Source: Phormidium ambiguum IAM M-71
Lineage (GTDB): Bacteria; Cyanobacteriota; Cyanobacteriia; Cyanobacteriales; Aerosakkonemataceae
Length of the DNA: 64,000 bases
Direction of reading: 5' to 3'
Assembly: GCF_001904725.1 (NCBI RefSeq)
Contig: NZ_MRCE01000006.1
Coordinates: forward strand, 1-64,000
Positions 37,469 through 45,854 of this stretch are shown piece after piece. Each line of letters begins with the position of its first letter. The first letter of the stretch is position 1. A program made the position numbers and the translations under genes. The notes beneath the pieces are model-generated. The model worked only from the letters and a program-made list of their open reading frames with translations, was not told where the DNA came from and ran no database searches.

Positions 37469-37813
37469 ATGTCTAATTGTCCTCGTTGTCAACAACCAAT
37501 TAAACCAGAAGCAATTACTTGTCCCCACTGTTATTTAGTTTTAAAAGCTCACGGTCATCCCGGTATTCCTTTACACCGTGCAACTGGCGAAGCTCCATTA
37601 TGTGATACTTGTGTTTATCATGCCGATGATACTTGTAATTTTCCGCACAGACCAATGGCTAAAGAATGTACACTTTACCAAGATATTTCTGCGCCAAAAA
37701 TGGAGGTTAAACCGCAACCTAATCAATCATTCCAGTTTTGGTTTCAACGCAATTTACTTTGGGTAATGCTGCTTATTTTATTATTAATTAGTTTTTTGAT
37801 TACTTTATTGTAG
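37469..37813 (+). CDS. zinc-ribbon protein with C-terminal membrane anchor
   Basis: About 114 residues from the ATG at 37469 (MSNCPRCQQPIKPEAITCP). CxxC-x11-CPHC forms a zinc ribbon, then LCDTCVYHADDTCNFPHR and KECTLYQD hold more cysteines and may bind a second metal. The last 22 residues (LLWVMLLILLLISFLITLL) are a single membrane span, so the zinc domain faces the cytoplasm or the lumen. The family is probably cyanobacterial. It is convergent with nblS. Confidence 0.75.
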   Translation: MSNCPRCQQPIKPEAITCPHCYLVLKAHGHPGIPLHRATGEAPLCDTCVYHADDTCNFPHRPMAKECTLYQDISAPKMEVKPQPNQSFQFWFQRNLLWVMLLILLLISFLITLL

Positions 37814-37824
37814 TCGGACAAATC

Positions 37825-39807
37825 TTAAAACAAACTAGCAGTAGAACTGTGTAATGCCCGTGATTCTTGGATTAGCGGTAAATTTTCACTGGTTACTTCT
37901 TTATGTTGAAAAACTGCTAAATTAAACCAGAAAGTTGTACCTACACCAATTTCACTGACCAAACGAACGCTAGTATGATGTTTTTCAATAATATTGCGAA
38001 CAATGGAAAGTCCTAAACCTGTTCCTTCTAGGGTATGAACTCGATTTTCCACGCGGAAGAATCGTTCAAAAATAGCTTCTTGGTCTTCTTGGGCAATGCC
38101 AATTCCAGTATCAGAAACTTCAATTCTTACTTGGGGTGTTTGATTTTGGTTTTCGAGGTTTTCTTCTATGTTTAAAAGATAGGCACGAATTGCCACTTTA
38201 CCTCCAGAAGAAGTGAATTTTAGGGCGTTACCCACTAAGTTAGCAAAAACTTGTAATAGTAAATCGTAATGTCCTAAAACCGGGGGTAAATCCGGTTCAA
38301 TTTCTTGGATTAATTCAATACCTTTGTCTTTAGCATTGAGTTGATAAGTTCTGAGAGTTTGTTCAATTGGTTGGGCGATATCTACAGCTTCAAAGTGATA
38401 GATGCGACAGGAGGATTCTAACCGAGATAATTCTAAAACATCATTGACTAAACGAGTTAGGCGATCGGTCTCGTTATTCGCAGTCTCTAAAAATTCCGTG
38501 CGTTGTTCTTCAGTTAAATCTTCGCCGTATTCCTGCAAAGTTTCAATGAAGGATTTAATATTAAATAAAGGCGTTCTCAATTCATGAGAAACATTACTAA
38601 TGAAATGACTTTTCGCTTCGTTAAGTTCCACTTCACGAGTAATATCTTGCACTGTCATGGCAATTCCCTTAACGCTTTCCCGATATTGGTCGAGAACAGT
38701 AGTTAATAAAATCCGAACCGTGCGATTTATCGGTTGATTTAATGTGACCCGGAATTGGGTACCTTCTTTATCTCCTTCATCTTTTGCCATTTGATAAAGT
38801 GGTCGAGTTAGTTCCGAGGTAACTTCGGCGGGGAGGTGAAATAAAACATTTTCCCCGACAACATCAGCAATTTCCCAACCAAAAATTCGTCTAGCTGTGG
38901 GATTAACTAAAATTATTTGTAAATTAGTATCAAGCAAAACCGCACCATCAGCAATTGTGGAAACTAAGGTTTCTAATTTTGCCTTTTCTGCGGTCAATTC
39001 TTCGATATTTTGTTCTTCATAACTTTCTAATCTTTCCGCCATTTCATTGAAGCTGGAAATTAACTCTCCTAATTCTCCTCCCAATGGCAAATCAATCCGC
39101 TGTTTAAAGTTTCCCGCAGCGATATTTTTTACCCCTACTACTAATTCTTTAATTGGTTGAGTAATTGTTAAAGCATTAATCACACCGCCGAGAATTACCA
39201 TTACCCAAATTGAAACAAAAACTGCGATCGTCACATCTCTAGTTAAATGCGATGATGCTACTACAGTCGGATTGGGATTAATGCCAATTGCCAAAACACC
39301 TAAATACTTGCCCCCCTGAGTTAAAGGCACAAACACATCAGTAACTTCCCCATTGGGAGTGCGATGCTGACGAATCATTGGCAACTCAGAATTGCTGGCG
39401 TAATCTGGAGGAAGTTGGATGCGACGTTCAATAGTTAAAGAATTTTGCACTTCCGACTGCCAAAAAGGAAGACCAAAAAAGATTTTGCCCTCTGTATCCG
39501 CATATAGCATATAGCGAACGCTGGAAGTGTTATCGAAGAAACGTTCGGAAAAACGTGCCACTTCCGTAAGATTGTTTTCGGCAATTAGGGGAGATACATT
39601 AGTTGCCAGGAGGATTCCCAAGTCACGACCAAAACGGGTATCGTTGAGACGAGCATCCTCTTGAATGGTATTAACTGCCCAAAAGGTCAGTCCACTCATT
39701 AGCAAAGATACTATCAAGGTAGCAGCAGCCATTAACCTTGTTTGCAGTGTAAACTCTGACCACCAATGGGCGATAGCTTCTCGAATTGTTTTCAGGAGGA
39801 CCAGCAT
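37825..39807 (-). CDS. nblS: sensor histidine kinase, NblS/Hik33/DspA type
   Basis: A protein of 660 residues. TM1 is at 24-46 and TM2 at 193-213, with a sensor region between them; HAMP follows (215-265), then a PAS domain (about 275-390), HisKA with His408 in HFISNVSHELRTPL, and HATPase with DTGIGIAQEDQEAIFERFFR and GTGLGLSI. It matches NblS/Hik33 (ycf26), which responds to high light, cold and nutrient stress and works with RpaB in controlling photosynthesis genes. purD lies just upstream on the same strand, and from memory this order recurs in other cyanobacteria. Confidence 0.9.
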   Translation of the reverse strand: MLVLLKTIREAIAHWWSEFTLQTRLMAAATLIVSLLMSGLTFWAVNTIQEDARLNDTRFGRDLGILLATNVSPLIAENNLTEVARFSERFFDNTSSVRYMLYADTEGKIFFGLPFWQSEVQNSLTIERRIQLPPDYASNSELPMIRQHRTPNGEVTDVFVPLTQGGKYLGVLAIGINPNPTVVASSHLTRDVTIAVFVSIWVMVILGGVINALTITQPIKELVVGVKNIAAGNFKQRIDLPLGGELGELISSFNEMAERLESYEEQNIEELTAEKAKLETLVSTIADGAVLLDTNLQIILVNPTARRIFGWEIADVVGENVLFHLPAEVTSELTRPLYQMAKDEGDKEGTQFRVTLNQPINRTVRILLTTVLDQYRESVKGIAMTVQDITREVELNEAKSHFISNVSHELRTPLFNIKSFIETLQEYGEDLTEEQRTEFLETANNETDRLTRLVNDVLELSRLESSCRIYHFEAVDIAQPIEQTLRTYQLNAKDKGIELIQEIEPDLPPVLGHYDLLLQVFANLVGNALKFTSSGGKVAIRAYLLNIEENLENQNQTPQVRIEVSDTGIGIAQEDQEAIFERFFRVENRVHTLEGTGLGLSIVRNIIEKHHTSVRLVSEIGVGTTFWFNLAVFQHKEVTSENLPLIQESRALHSSTASLF

Positions 39808-39912
39808 CTTGATAAAGGATGGAGGACGACAAAGGGAGGGTGAACTAAGAAGTTTGCTTCATTGCCAAACTTCTTTGCTTATTTATACTGTAAAAGCTAT
39901 TCGCCAAAAAAG

Positions 39913-41217
39913 TTAGGCGATAGCTTTGTTACTGATATCGCGGCGATAATATGCGCCTGCAAATTGGATATTAGCAACAGCAGTGTAAGCCAGGGCTTTG
40001 GCACTACTTATATTGTCGCCTATAGCGGTAACTCCTAAAACTCTACCGCCGTCGGTGACTAAAGTTTCTCCGAACTTAGTACCTGCGTGAAATACTACTG
40101 CACCAGTTGATTCTGCTTGAGAAATTCCGGTAATTTCTTTACCTTTGGGGTAATCTCCGGGATATCCAGCAGAAGACATGACTACACAAACACAAGCGCC
40201 TGATTTCCAGCTAATAGGGGGCATTTCGCCAAGTCGCTGTTCCACACAGGCTAACATTAGTTCTTCTAAAGGAGTTTCTAGCAAAGGTAACACAGCTTGG
40301 GTTTCTGGGTCGCCGAAACGACAGTTAAATTCTAAGACTTTCAAATCGCCTTGGGGGGAAATCATTAGTCCGGCGTAGAGTACGCCGCGATAGTCGATTT
40401 GGCGTTTTTTTAGAGTGGCGATCGCTCTTTGCAGCACTTCTTGTTCTATCCTTTCCATAAGGGAAGGTGTCACCAAAGGCGCAGGCGCATACGCACCCAT
40501 TCCCCCAGTATTCGGGCCTGTATCTCCCTCCCCAATCCGTTTATGATCTTGAGCAGGAACTAAAGGGCGAATTGTCACCCCATCCGTCAAAGCTAAAACG
40601 GAAGCTTCCTCACCAATTAAACATTCTTCAATGACTACGGTGACTGGGGACTGGGGACTGGGGACTGGGGACTGGGTAATACTTTTGCCAATTTCTTGTT
40701 CAAATATAGTCGTAATTGCGGTTTGTGCTTCTTCTACAGATTGGGCGACTATTACACCTTTTCCTGCTGCTAATCCATCAGCTTTTACCACAATTGGTGC
40801 GCCTTGTTCCGCAACGTAAGCTTTCGCTGCTTCTGCATCAGTAAAAGTTGCAGACTTCGCCGTTGGAATTCCTGCTTCTTCCATTAAAGCTTTTGCCCAA
40901 GCTTTAGAAGCTTCAATTTGAGCACCTGCTTTGCTAGGGCCAAAAACCGGAATATTTTGAAATTGTAGAGTATCAGTGATACCCAAAGCGAGAGGAACTT
41001 CGGGGCCAACAACGACTAAAGAAATGTTATTTTCTTGAGCAAAATTTCCAATTCCGGCAAAATCATCTACAGCTAAAGGCACATTTTGGCACTTTTCCAT
41101 TATTGCTGTTCCGCCATTACCTGGAGCAACAAACACTTGTTCAACTTGAGGAGATTGTAAAAGTTTCCAAGCTATAGCGTGTTCTCTTCCGCCGTTACCA
41201 ACTACTAATATTTTCAC
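39913..41217 (-). CDS. purD: phosphoribosylamine-glycine ligase with repeat-derived insert
   Basis: A protein of 434 residues catalysing the second step of purine synthesis. The start MKILVVGNGGREHAIAWKL, the ATP-grasp region (KADGLAAGKGVIVA, CLIGEEASVLAL) and GDPETQAVLPLL are typical. Between FEQEIGKSI and VVIEEC lies TQSPVPSPQSPVT, encoded by a run of ACTGGGG heptamers (40640-40677), which family members lack. The frame stays open and the loop is on the surface of the ATP-grasp domain, so the enzyme should work. It is upstream of nblS on the same strand. Confidence 0.94.
   Translation of the reverse strand: MKILVVGNGGREHAIAWKLLQSPQVEQVFVAPGNGGTAIMEKCQNVPLAVDDFAGIGNFAQENNISLVVVGPEVPLALGITDTLQFQNIPVFGPSKAGAQIEASKAWAKALMEEAGIPTAKSATFTDAEAAKAYVAEQGAPIVVKADGLAAGKGVIVAQSVEEAQTAITTIFEQEIGKSITQSPVPSPQSPVTVVIEECLIGEEASVLALTDGVTIRPLVPAQDHKRIGEGDTGPNTGGMGAYAPAPLVTPSLMERIEQEVLQRAIATLKKRQIDYRGVLYAGLMISPQGDLKVLEFNCRFGDPETQAVLPLLETPLEELMLACVEQRLGEMPPISWKSGACVCVVMSSAGYPGDYPKGKEITGISQAESTGAVVFHAGTKFGETLVTDGGRVLGVTAIGDNISSAKALAYTAVANIQFAGAYYRRDISNKAIA
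40640..40677. repeat. ACTGGGG heptamer array inside purD
   Basis: Five adjacent ACTGGGG-type units in the coding region, matching those at 35691. The array encodes about a dozen Pro/Ser/Gln-rich residues in purD. The array length in 7-base units is compatible with the reading frame only in certain copy numbers. Confidence 0.8.
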
Positions 41218-41326
41218 TTTATCCTCGCGCTTTTAAGTATAGATGCTAATTTCACAATTTATGGGCGGGTAATAGTATAAACGATTTTAGATTTGGGATT
41301 TTAAATTTAAGATTAAAAAAATCAAA

Positions 41327-41526
41327 AATCAAAACACCCACCCCAAATCTAAATAAACAACATCTGTGTTCATCTGTGTTTATCTGTGGACATCTGTGGT
41401 AAAAAATCAACCAGATTGCATCTCAACCTAAATTTAAATAAACAACATCTGCGTACCCCTTCGGGGAAGCAAGCTATATCTGCGTTCATCTGCCGTTAAA
41501 AATCAAAAACTTCCAACTCCCACCCC
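41327..41526. repeat. inverted repeat block, left flank of the photolyase
   Basis: Contains CACCCCAAATCTAAATAAAC and the ATCTGTGTTCATCTGTGTTT type repeats, twice over. Reverse-complement relatives lie at 42985-43160 on the other side of the photolyase gene. Confidence 0.6.
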
Positions 41527-41531
41527 AAACA

Positions 41532-42980
41532 TTAATCAACAACATCGACAACTTCCGACTTTTGCTGATTATACCGTTCCTTAAAAACCCTTTGTTGGAT
41601 TTTATGCTCCACAATTGGCAAAGGATAACCTAATTTTTGTCGTTGAGAATCAGGAATTTCGCCAGTAATTAATTGCTTAGTAGAGAGCGATCGCAACTCC
41701 GGCACCCACTTTCTGATATACTCCGCATTAGGATCGAACTTCTCCGCCTGAGAAGCCGGATTAAAAATTCGCAAAGGTTTCGGGTCCATTCCGCTAGAAG
41801 CACTCCATTGCCAACCGCCATTATTAGCAGAAAGATCCCAATCATAGAGAGTTTGGCTAAAATATTTTTCTCCCATTTTCGGGTCTATTATTAAATCTTT
41901 GGTCAAAAAACTAGCAACTATCATCCGACAACGATTGTGCATCCAACCAGTTGAATTTAATTGTCTCATCGCTGCATCAACAATCGGATAACCTGTTTTT
42001 CCTTCACACCAAGCTTGAAAATGTTCTAAATTATTGTCGTAAGGAAAGCTTTGAAAAACCTTTCGATAAGCGCCGTCTGCTAGTTCGGGAAAGTGATACA
42101 TTGCGTGTTGATAAAACTCGCGCCAAGCTAATTCTTGTTGCCAAGTTTTTACACTTTCTTGTGCTTCGTCGCTGCTACTTCCGGCGATCGCTTCCATAGT
42201 AGCATCCCAAACTGTACGAATCCCGATTGCGCCGAATTTTAACGCCGCACTTAATCGAGATGTGCCATCAACAGCAGGGAAATTACGCTTTTCTTTGTAA
42301 CTAAAAATCGTTTCATGACAAAACTCTTCTAACCTTTCCTGGGCTGCTGTTTCTCCGGGCGATAACATTAATTCGTTATCCCAAACAAAGCCTAAATCTT
42401 TGGCGGTTGGTAAGGGAATTACACCTGCTTTATTTATTGCTTCTCGTTCTTCATCCGTTAAGGTTTCTCGGTTTTTAAATCTGTTAACTGGCTCGGTTTT
42501 CGGTTTGCTAATCCAGTTTTTCCAAAAGGGTGTGTAAACTGTGTAAGGTTGTTTAGCGCCGCTTGCGATTTCGTTGGGTGAATGCAATAATTGATCCCAG
42601 AATGTTTTAATGGGAATTCCTTTGTCTTTTAAGGTTTGGGCGATTTGGCGATCGCGTTCTCTAGCATAAGGTTCTACATCTAAATTCCAAAATACTGCTT
42701 TCACATTTAAGGCAGTTGCTAACTTGGGAATTTCTTGGGTTGGTTGACCTTTTAATATGATTAATTGGCTGCCAGCTTGCAGATAATTTTGTTGAAGTTC
42801 TTGCAAACAACCAATCATGTAAGCGATTCTGGCTGGGGCGATATCTTCACTTTCTAAAATGTTGGGATCTAAGCAAAAAACACCGATGACTTTGCTGCTT
42901 TGTTCGTTGGCTGCTGCTAATCCTATGTTATCAGAAATGCGTAAGTCTCGGCGATGCCAGAAGAGGATTGAGTTAGTCAT
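41532..42980 (-). CDS. phrA: deoxyribodipyrimidine photolyase (class I)
   Basis: A protein of 482 residues from the ATG at 42980 (MTNSILFWHRRDLRISDN). A longer open frame back to 43133 runs through the repeat block and is not the gene. It repairs cyclobutane pyrimidine dimers with blue light. The N-terminal antenna domain is followed by an FAD-binding domain: GKTGYPIVDAAMRQL, STGWMHNRCRMIVASFL, and YDWDLSANNGGWQWSASSG with the Trp electron chain. The gene is flanked by inverted repeat blocks. Confidence 0.94.
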   Translation of the reverse strand: MTNSILFWHRRDLRISDNIGLAAANEQSSKVIGVFCLDPNILESEDIAPARIAYMIGCLQELQQNYLQAGSQLIILKGQPTQEIPKLATALNVKAVFWNLDVEPYARERDRQIAQTLKDKGIPIKTFWDQLLHSPNEIASGAKQPYTVYTPFWKNWISKPKTEPVNRFKNRETLTDEEREAINKAGVIPLPTAKDLGFVWDNELMLSPGETAAQERLEEFCHETIFSYKEKRNFPAVDGTSRLSAALKFGAIGIRTVWDATMEAIAGSSSDEAQESVKTWQQELAWREFYQHAMYHFPELADGAYRKVFQSFPYDNNLEHFQAWCEGKTGYPIVDAAMRQLNSTGWMHNRCRMIVASFLTKDLIIDPKMGEKYFSQTLYDWDLSANNGGWQWSASSGMDPKPLRIFNPASQAEKFDPNAEYIRKWVPELRSLSTKQLITGEIPDSQRQKLGYPLPIVEHKIQQRVFKERYNQQKSEVVDVVD

Positions 42981-42984
42981 AGAT

Positions 42985-43160
42985 TTCAAATGTAGATTTT
43001 GTTTATTTAGATTTGGGTTGGGTGTTGTAATTTTGGCTTTTAGAACGCAGATGAACGCAGATGAACGCAGATGTTTTTTATATAGATTTGGGTTGGGTGT
43101 CGTAATTTTTAGCTTTTTACCACAGATGTCCACAGATAAACACAGATGAACACAGATAAT
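42985..43160. repeat. inverted repeat block, right flank of the photolyase
   Basis: GATGAACGCAGATGAACGCA repeats, TATAGATTTGGGTTGGGTG twice, then ACCACAGATGTCCACAGATA and similar units. It is the reverse-complement relative of 41327-41526 and shares units with the palindrome at 12830-12888. Confidence 0.6.
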
Positions 43161-43212
43161 ATATTTTATCTGGGTTTATTTTTGTCTATCTGTGGTTAGA
43201 GAAGTGGGACAA

Positions 43213-43761
43213 TTATTTCAGAAAGGGACGCGCCATGAAGAAGCTAGTTACTGATTTTGCGTCTACTGGTTCACCGGATAAAATGGCTTTTTCTAGTTCT
43301 TCAGGAGTGAGAAAAACTGTTTCCATATCTTCGTCGTCATCTTGTTCCGGTGGCTTTTCTAATGGTTGCAAATCTTGGGCGAGAAAAGCATAAATAATTT
43401 CATCAGAATAACCAGGTGCCAGGAAAAATTCGCCTAATTTTTGCCATTTATTCGCGTGATAACCCGTCTCTTCTTCTATCTCTCGCTGAATAGTAGAAAA
43501 TGGATCTTCGTTCTCTTCAATAGTTCCGGCAGGAAATTCTAATAAACGTCCTTGGGCAGCAAAACGATATTGACTTAATAATATTAATTTACCTTCCGAA
43601 GTTACGGGAACTGCTAAAGCACCACCAGGATGACGAATACATTCCCAGTCGCCTTCTACTTTGTTAGGAAGACGCAAACGAGTTACTTCAAAATTGAATT
43701 TGCGACCTTGATAAAATAGGCGTTGTTTAATTATTGCTGGCGGTTCTTTACCTAATGGCAT
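43213..43761 (-). CDS. Nudix hydrolase (ADP-ribose pyrophosphatase-like)
   Basis: A protein of 182 residues. The Nudix box GX5EX7REUXEEXGU is complete: GTIEENEDPFSTIQREIEEE followed by TGY. Upstream, HPGGALAVPVTSEGKLILLS is the strand before the box. It probably hydrolyses ADP-ribose or a similar nucleoside diphosphate-X and may recycle NAD breakdown products. It ends the folK-Nudix pair, with two bases between the genes. Confidence 0.92.
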   Translation of the reverse strand: MPLGKEPPAIIKQRLFYQGRKFNFEVTRLRLPNKVEGDWECIRHPGGALAVPVTSEGKLILLSQYRFAAQGRLLEFPAGTIEENEDPFSTIQREIEEETGYHANKWQKLGEFFLAPGYSDEIIYAFLAQDLQPLEKPPEQDDDEDMETVFLTPEELEKAILSGEPVDAKSVTSFFMARPFLK

Positions 43762-43763
43762 AA

Positions 43764-44255
43764 TTAATTTTCGATTTTAGTCACACCTGAACAGTCTACC
43801 TCTTGTACGAGTTGCGCGATCGCTTTTCCTGAAATAGGATCGATCCAATTCGGCGCAATCTCTGCCAAAGGTACCAAAACAAATGCCCTTTCCCTGAAGT
43901 AAGGATGCGGCAAAGTTAAGTTAGGTGTCTCTAAAATCAGATTATCGAACAATATTAAATCTAAATCTAAAATTCTTGGCCCCCACCGTTCTTGACGCAC
44001 CCGCCCAAATTTAGCTTCAATTGCTAATAGCGTTTCCAGCAACTCTTGGGGACTCATCTCTAGTTTGAGCAAAGCGCACCCATTCAGGTAATCTGGTTGT
44101 GGTGGCCCTACAGGTGCAGTCCGATAGAAACTAGACTGGGCTAATAAACTAATTCCTGGGGTTTGGTCAAGGATTTTCAGGCTAGATTCCAGAATAGCGC
44201 GAGAGTCGCCTAGATTACTGCCTAGTGCGATCGCACTTTGTCCAGATTTCCCCAT
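43764..44255 (-). CDS. folK: 2-amino-4-hydroxy-6-hydroxymethyldihydropteridine diphosphokinase
   Basis: About 163 residues starting at the Met at 44255 (MGKSGQSAIALGSNLGD); an ATG at 44285 would add ten. It transfers pyrophosphate from ATP to the pterin alcohol in folate synthesis. The signature RWGPRILDLDLILFDN and the N-terminal AIALGSNLGDSRAIL are present, as is NLTLPHPYFRERAFVLVPL. The Nudix gene starts two bases after the stop, so the two form an operon. Confidence 0.92.
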   Translation of the reverse strand: MGKSGQSAIALGSNLGDSRAILESSLKILDQTPGISLLAQSSFYRTAPVGPPQPDYLNGCALLKLEMSPQELLETLLAIEAKFGRVRQERWGPRILDLDLILFDNLILETPNLTLPHPYFRERAFVLVPLAEIAPNWIDPISGKAIAQLVQEVDCSGVTKIEN

Positions 44256-44531
44256 AAAATCAAAATTCCCTAACCGAATTATCATAAATTAATTCTTTGG
44301 AATGAGCCTTTTAGCGAACTAAGTAGCGTTAATTAATCATAAGGGGATTTCCGGCGCTACAGACCTAAACCAAAGTACCGTGCTACATTTCCTTGATAAT
44401 TAGCTGTACTTTATAGGTTAAAAATGTTCCCATAGAGTAAAAGTAGTTTTGCGAAGTTTCCCAGCTTCCCTATCAAGCCGGAACGCTTCCTAGCTAATAT
44501 AACCAAGGTTGGAATAGTTGAGATCAGAATC

Positions 44532-44966
44532 ATGGAAACTAAGGAACCGCAAGAGCAAAAAACTCCCACTGTAGAAGTCACCGTCGATCAAGGAGGCCCG
44601 ATTATCACCAATACACCTGGTAGCACATCCGCCAGCCAGGTGCAAGAGTATTGGGATATTTTCGTCTCCTACTTGGCTAAACTGCCAGATTATCTGGGCG
44701 ATTTCTTCAGCACCTACCAAAAACCCTTAATTACTGTTGGTTTGATTGTAGGTGCTTTTGTCACAGTTAAAGTCACTCTAGCTGTACTCGATGCACTAGA
44801 TGATATTCCTCTACTCTCGCCTTTCTTTGAGTTAGTTGGTATTGGCTACTCCGGTTGGTTTGTGTATCGGTATTTACTCCGCGCCTCAAATCGTAAGGAG
44901 TTAGCTGATGAAATCAATGGCTTGAAAAATCAAGTAGTCGGCGGGAATAAAACTCCAAAACTTTAA
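44532..44966 (+). CDS. CAAD domain protein (CURT1-like)
   Basis: A protein of 144 residues with an acidic, disordered N-terminus (to about residue 45), two hydrophobic segments (TVGLIVGAFVTVKVTLAVLD and the LVGIGYSGWFVYRYLL region), and an amphipathic C-terminal helix (ADEINGLKNQVVG). This is the CAAD/CURT1 pattern; CURT1 proteins bend thylakoid membranes, and the CAAD domain also occurs appended to aminoacyl-tRNA synthetases. It is a lone gene with two hairpins after it. Confidence 0.88.
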   Translation: METKEPQEQKTPTVEVTVDQGGPIITNTPGSTSASQVQEYWDIFVSYLAKLPDYLGDFFSTYQKPLITVGLIVGAFVTVKVTLAVLDALDDIPLLSPFFELVGIGYSGWFVYRYLLRASNRKELADEINGLKNQVVGGNKTPKL

Positions 44967-44993
44967 TTAACAATTAATCACTTTTGGAGTTTT
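44949..44993 (+). terminator. inverted repeat across the CAAD gene end
   Basis: AAAACTCCAAAA and TTTTGGAGTTTT are exact 12-base inverted copies. The first lies in the last codons and the second 15 bases after the stop. The stem would end in T residues, so it is a possible terminator. Confidence 0.5.
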
Positions 44994-45003
44994 CTTAAAG
45001 TCT

Positions 45004-45048
45004 AAAGCAAAAGCGTCCGGGATTTCTCGGACGTTTTTGCTTTATCCT
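45004..45048. terminator. strong bidirectional terminator hairpin
   Basis: AAAGCAAAAGCGTCCG pairs with CGGACGTTTTTGCTTT around a GGATTTCT loop. A T-run lies on the right arm in the plus direction and on the left arm in the minus direction, serving the convergent CAAD and DUF5615 genes. Confidence 0.75.
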
Positions 45049-45050
45049 AC

Positions 45051-45413
45051 TTATATAGGCAATCGCTTCACCCTGTACCTTTGGTTACTGACAGAAATAA
45101 TTGCGCCTGCTTCTAAGTCTTCTTGACATTGGCTTAAAACTTCAGCTAACCGTTCATTAATCGCCTGATAATTTTCATTTCCCAACCTAAACAAAATCAC
45201 ACTGGGTAATACTTCCCCACTTACAGCTAAAAGTTCAGCAAAATCTAAATCTACTGTTAATAAAATTCGTCCCTCAGCACGAGCTTTAATCAAAATCTCA
45301 TCATCGGGTAGCCTTTGTAATCCTTCATCCCGTAGGTGTACAATGTCATAGCCAGTACTACGCAACCAAGCAACTGTGCGTAGTGAAATTCCCATATCTG
45401 CTAAAAACTTCAT
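45051..45413 (-). CDS. DUF5615 PIN-like protein (putative toxin)
   Basis: A protein of 120 residues. MKFLADMGISLRTVAWLRST, then DDEILIKARAEGRILLTVDL with LDFAELL carries the spaced acidic residues (D6, D35-E36 region, D55, D57) of a PIN-like fold. DUF5615 proteins are partnered with DUF433 antitoxins. It overlaps the upstream antitoxin gene by one base. It may be an RNA nuclease, though activity is not shown for the family. Confidence 0.85.
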   Translation of the reverse strand: MKFLADMGISLRTVAWLRSTGYDIVHLRDEGLQRLPDDEILIKARAEGRILLTVDLDFAELLAVSGEVLPSVILFRLGNENYQAINERLAEVLSQCQEDLEAGAIISVSNQRYRVKRLPI

Positions 45414-45652
45414 TAGACTTTTTCAGCTGTGGTAAAAGTATAAACTCGTTCTTGAGTTAACCATGCTGCATAAAGCAACGATTGTCGAATATCCTCTGGT
45501 TCTAAATCTGGGTATTCTTCTAAAATTTCCTCAGATGATTTACCATTTGCTACTAAATTAACTACTAAAGAAACGGGAATTCGCATTCCCCGAATACAAG
45601 CTTGACCTGCCATAATTTTAGGATTAAATGTGATGCGATCGAAACTCAGCAT
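45413..45652 (-). CDS. DUF433 domain protein (putative antitoxin)
   Basis: A protein of 79 residues: DRITFNPKIMAGQACIRGMR followed by IPVSLVVNLVANGKSSEEIL and LEPEDIRQSLLYAAW, the DUF433 helix-turn-helix pattern. It is upstream of the DUF5615 gene with TAATG overlap, the usual antitoxin-first order. It probably binds its own promoter and neutralises the partner. Confidence 0.88.
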   Translation of the reverse strand: MLSFDRITFNPKIMAGQACIRGMRIPVSLVVNLVANGKSSEEILEEYPDLEPEDIRQSLLYAAWLTQERVYTFTTAEKV

Positions 45653-45854
45653 AAATTTACTCTTAAAACAGTTTTCTTTTCAATCATAATTACTTTTTTC
45701 TAAGTTAAAAGCGAAAGCTTCCTAGATATCTAGGACGTGATGTATTTAAGATTTAGCTTGGCAACATTGAGAAAATGCACCTTTAGACAGAACATTTATC
45801 ACCAGTTCGATCGCAATTTAGTAAGTAGGAGACAAATAGCAAGGACAAATTCCG

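Noticed and set aside
42981-43133. 51-residue N-terminal extension of the photolyase
   Set aside because: It is encoded by repeat DNA; photolyases start at the MTNSILFWHRRDLR Met.
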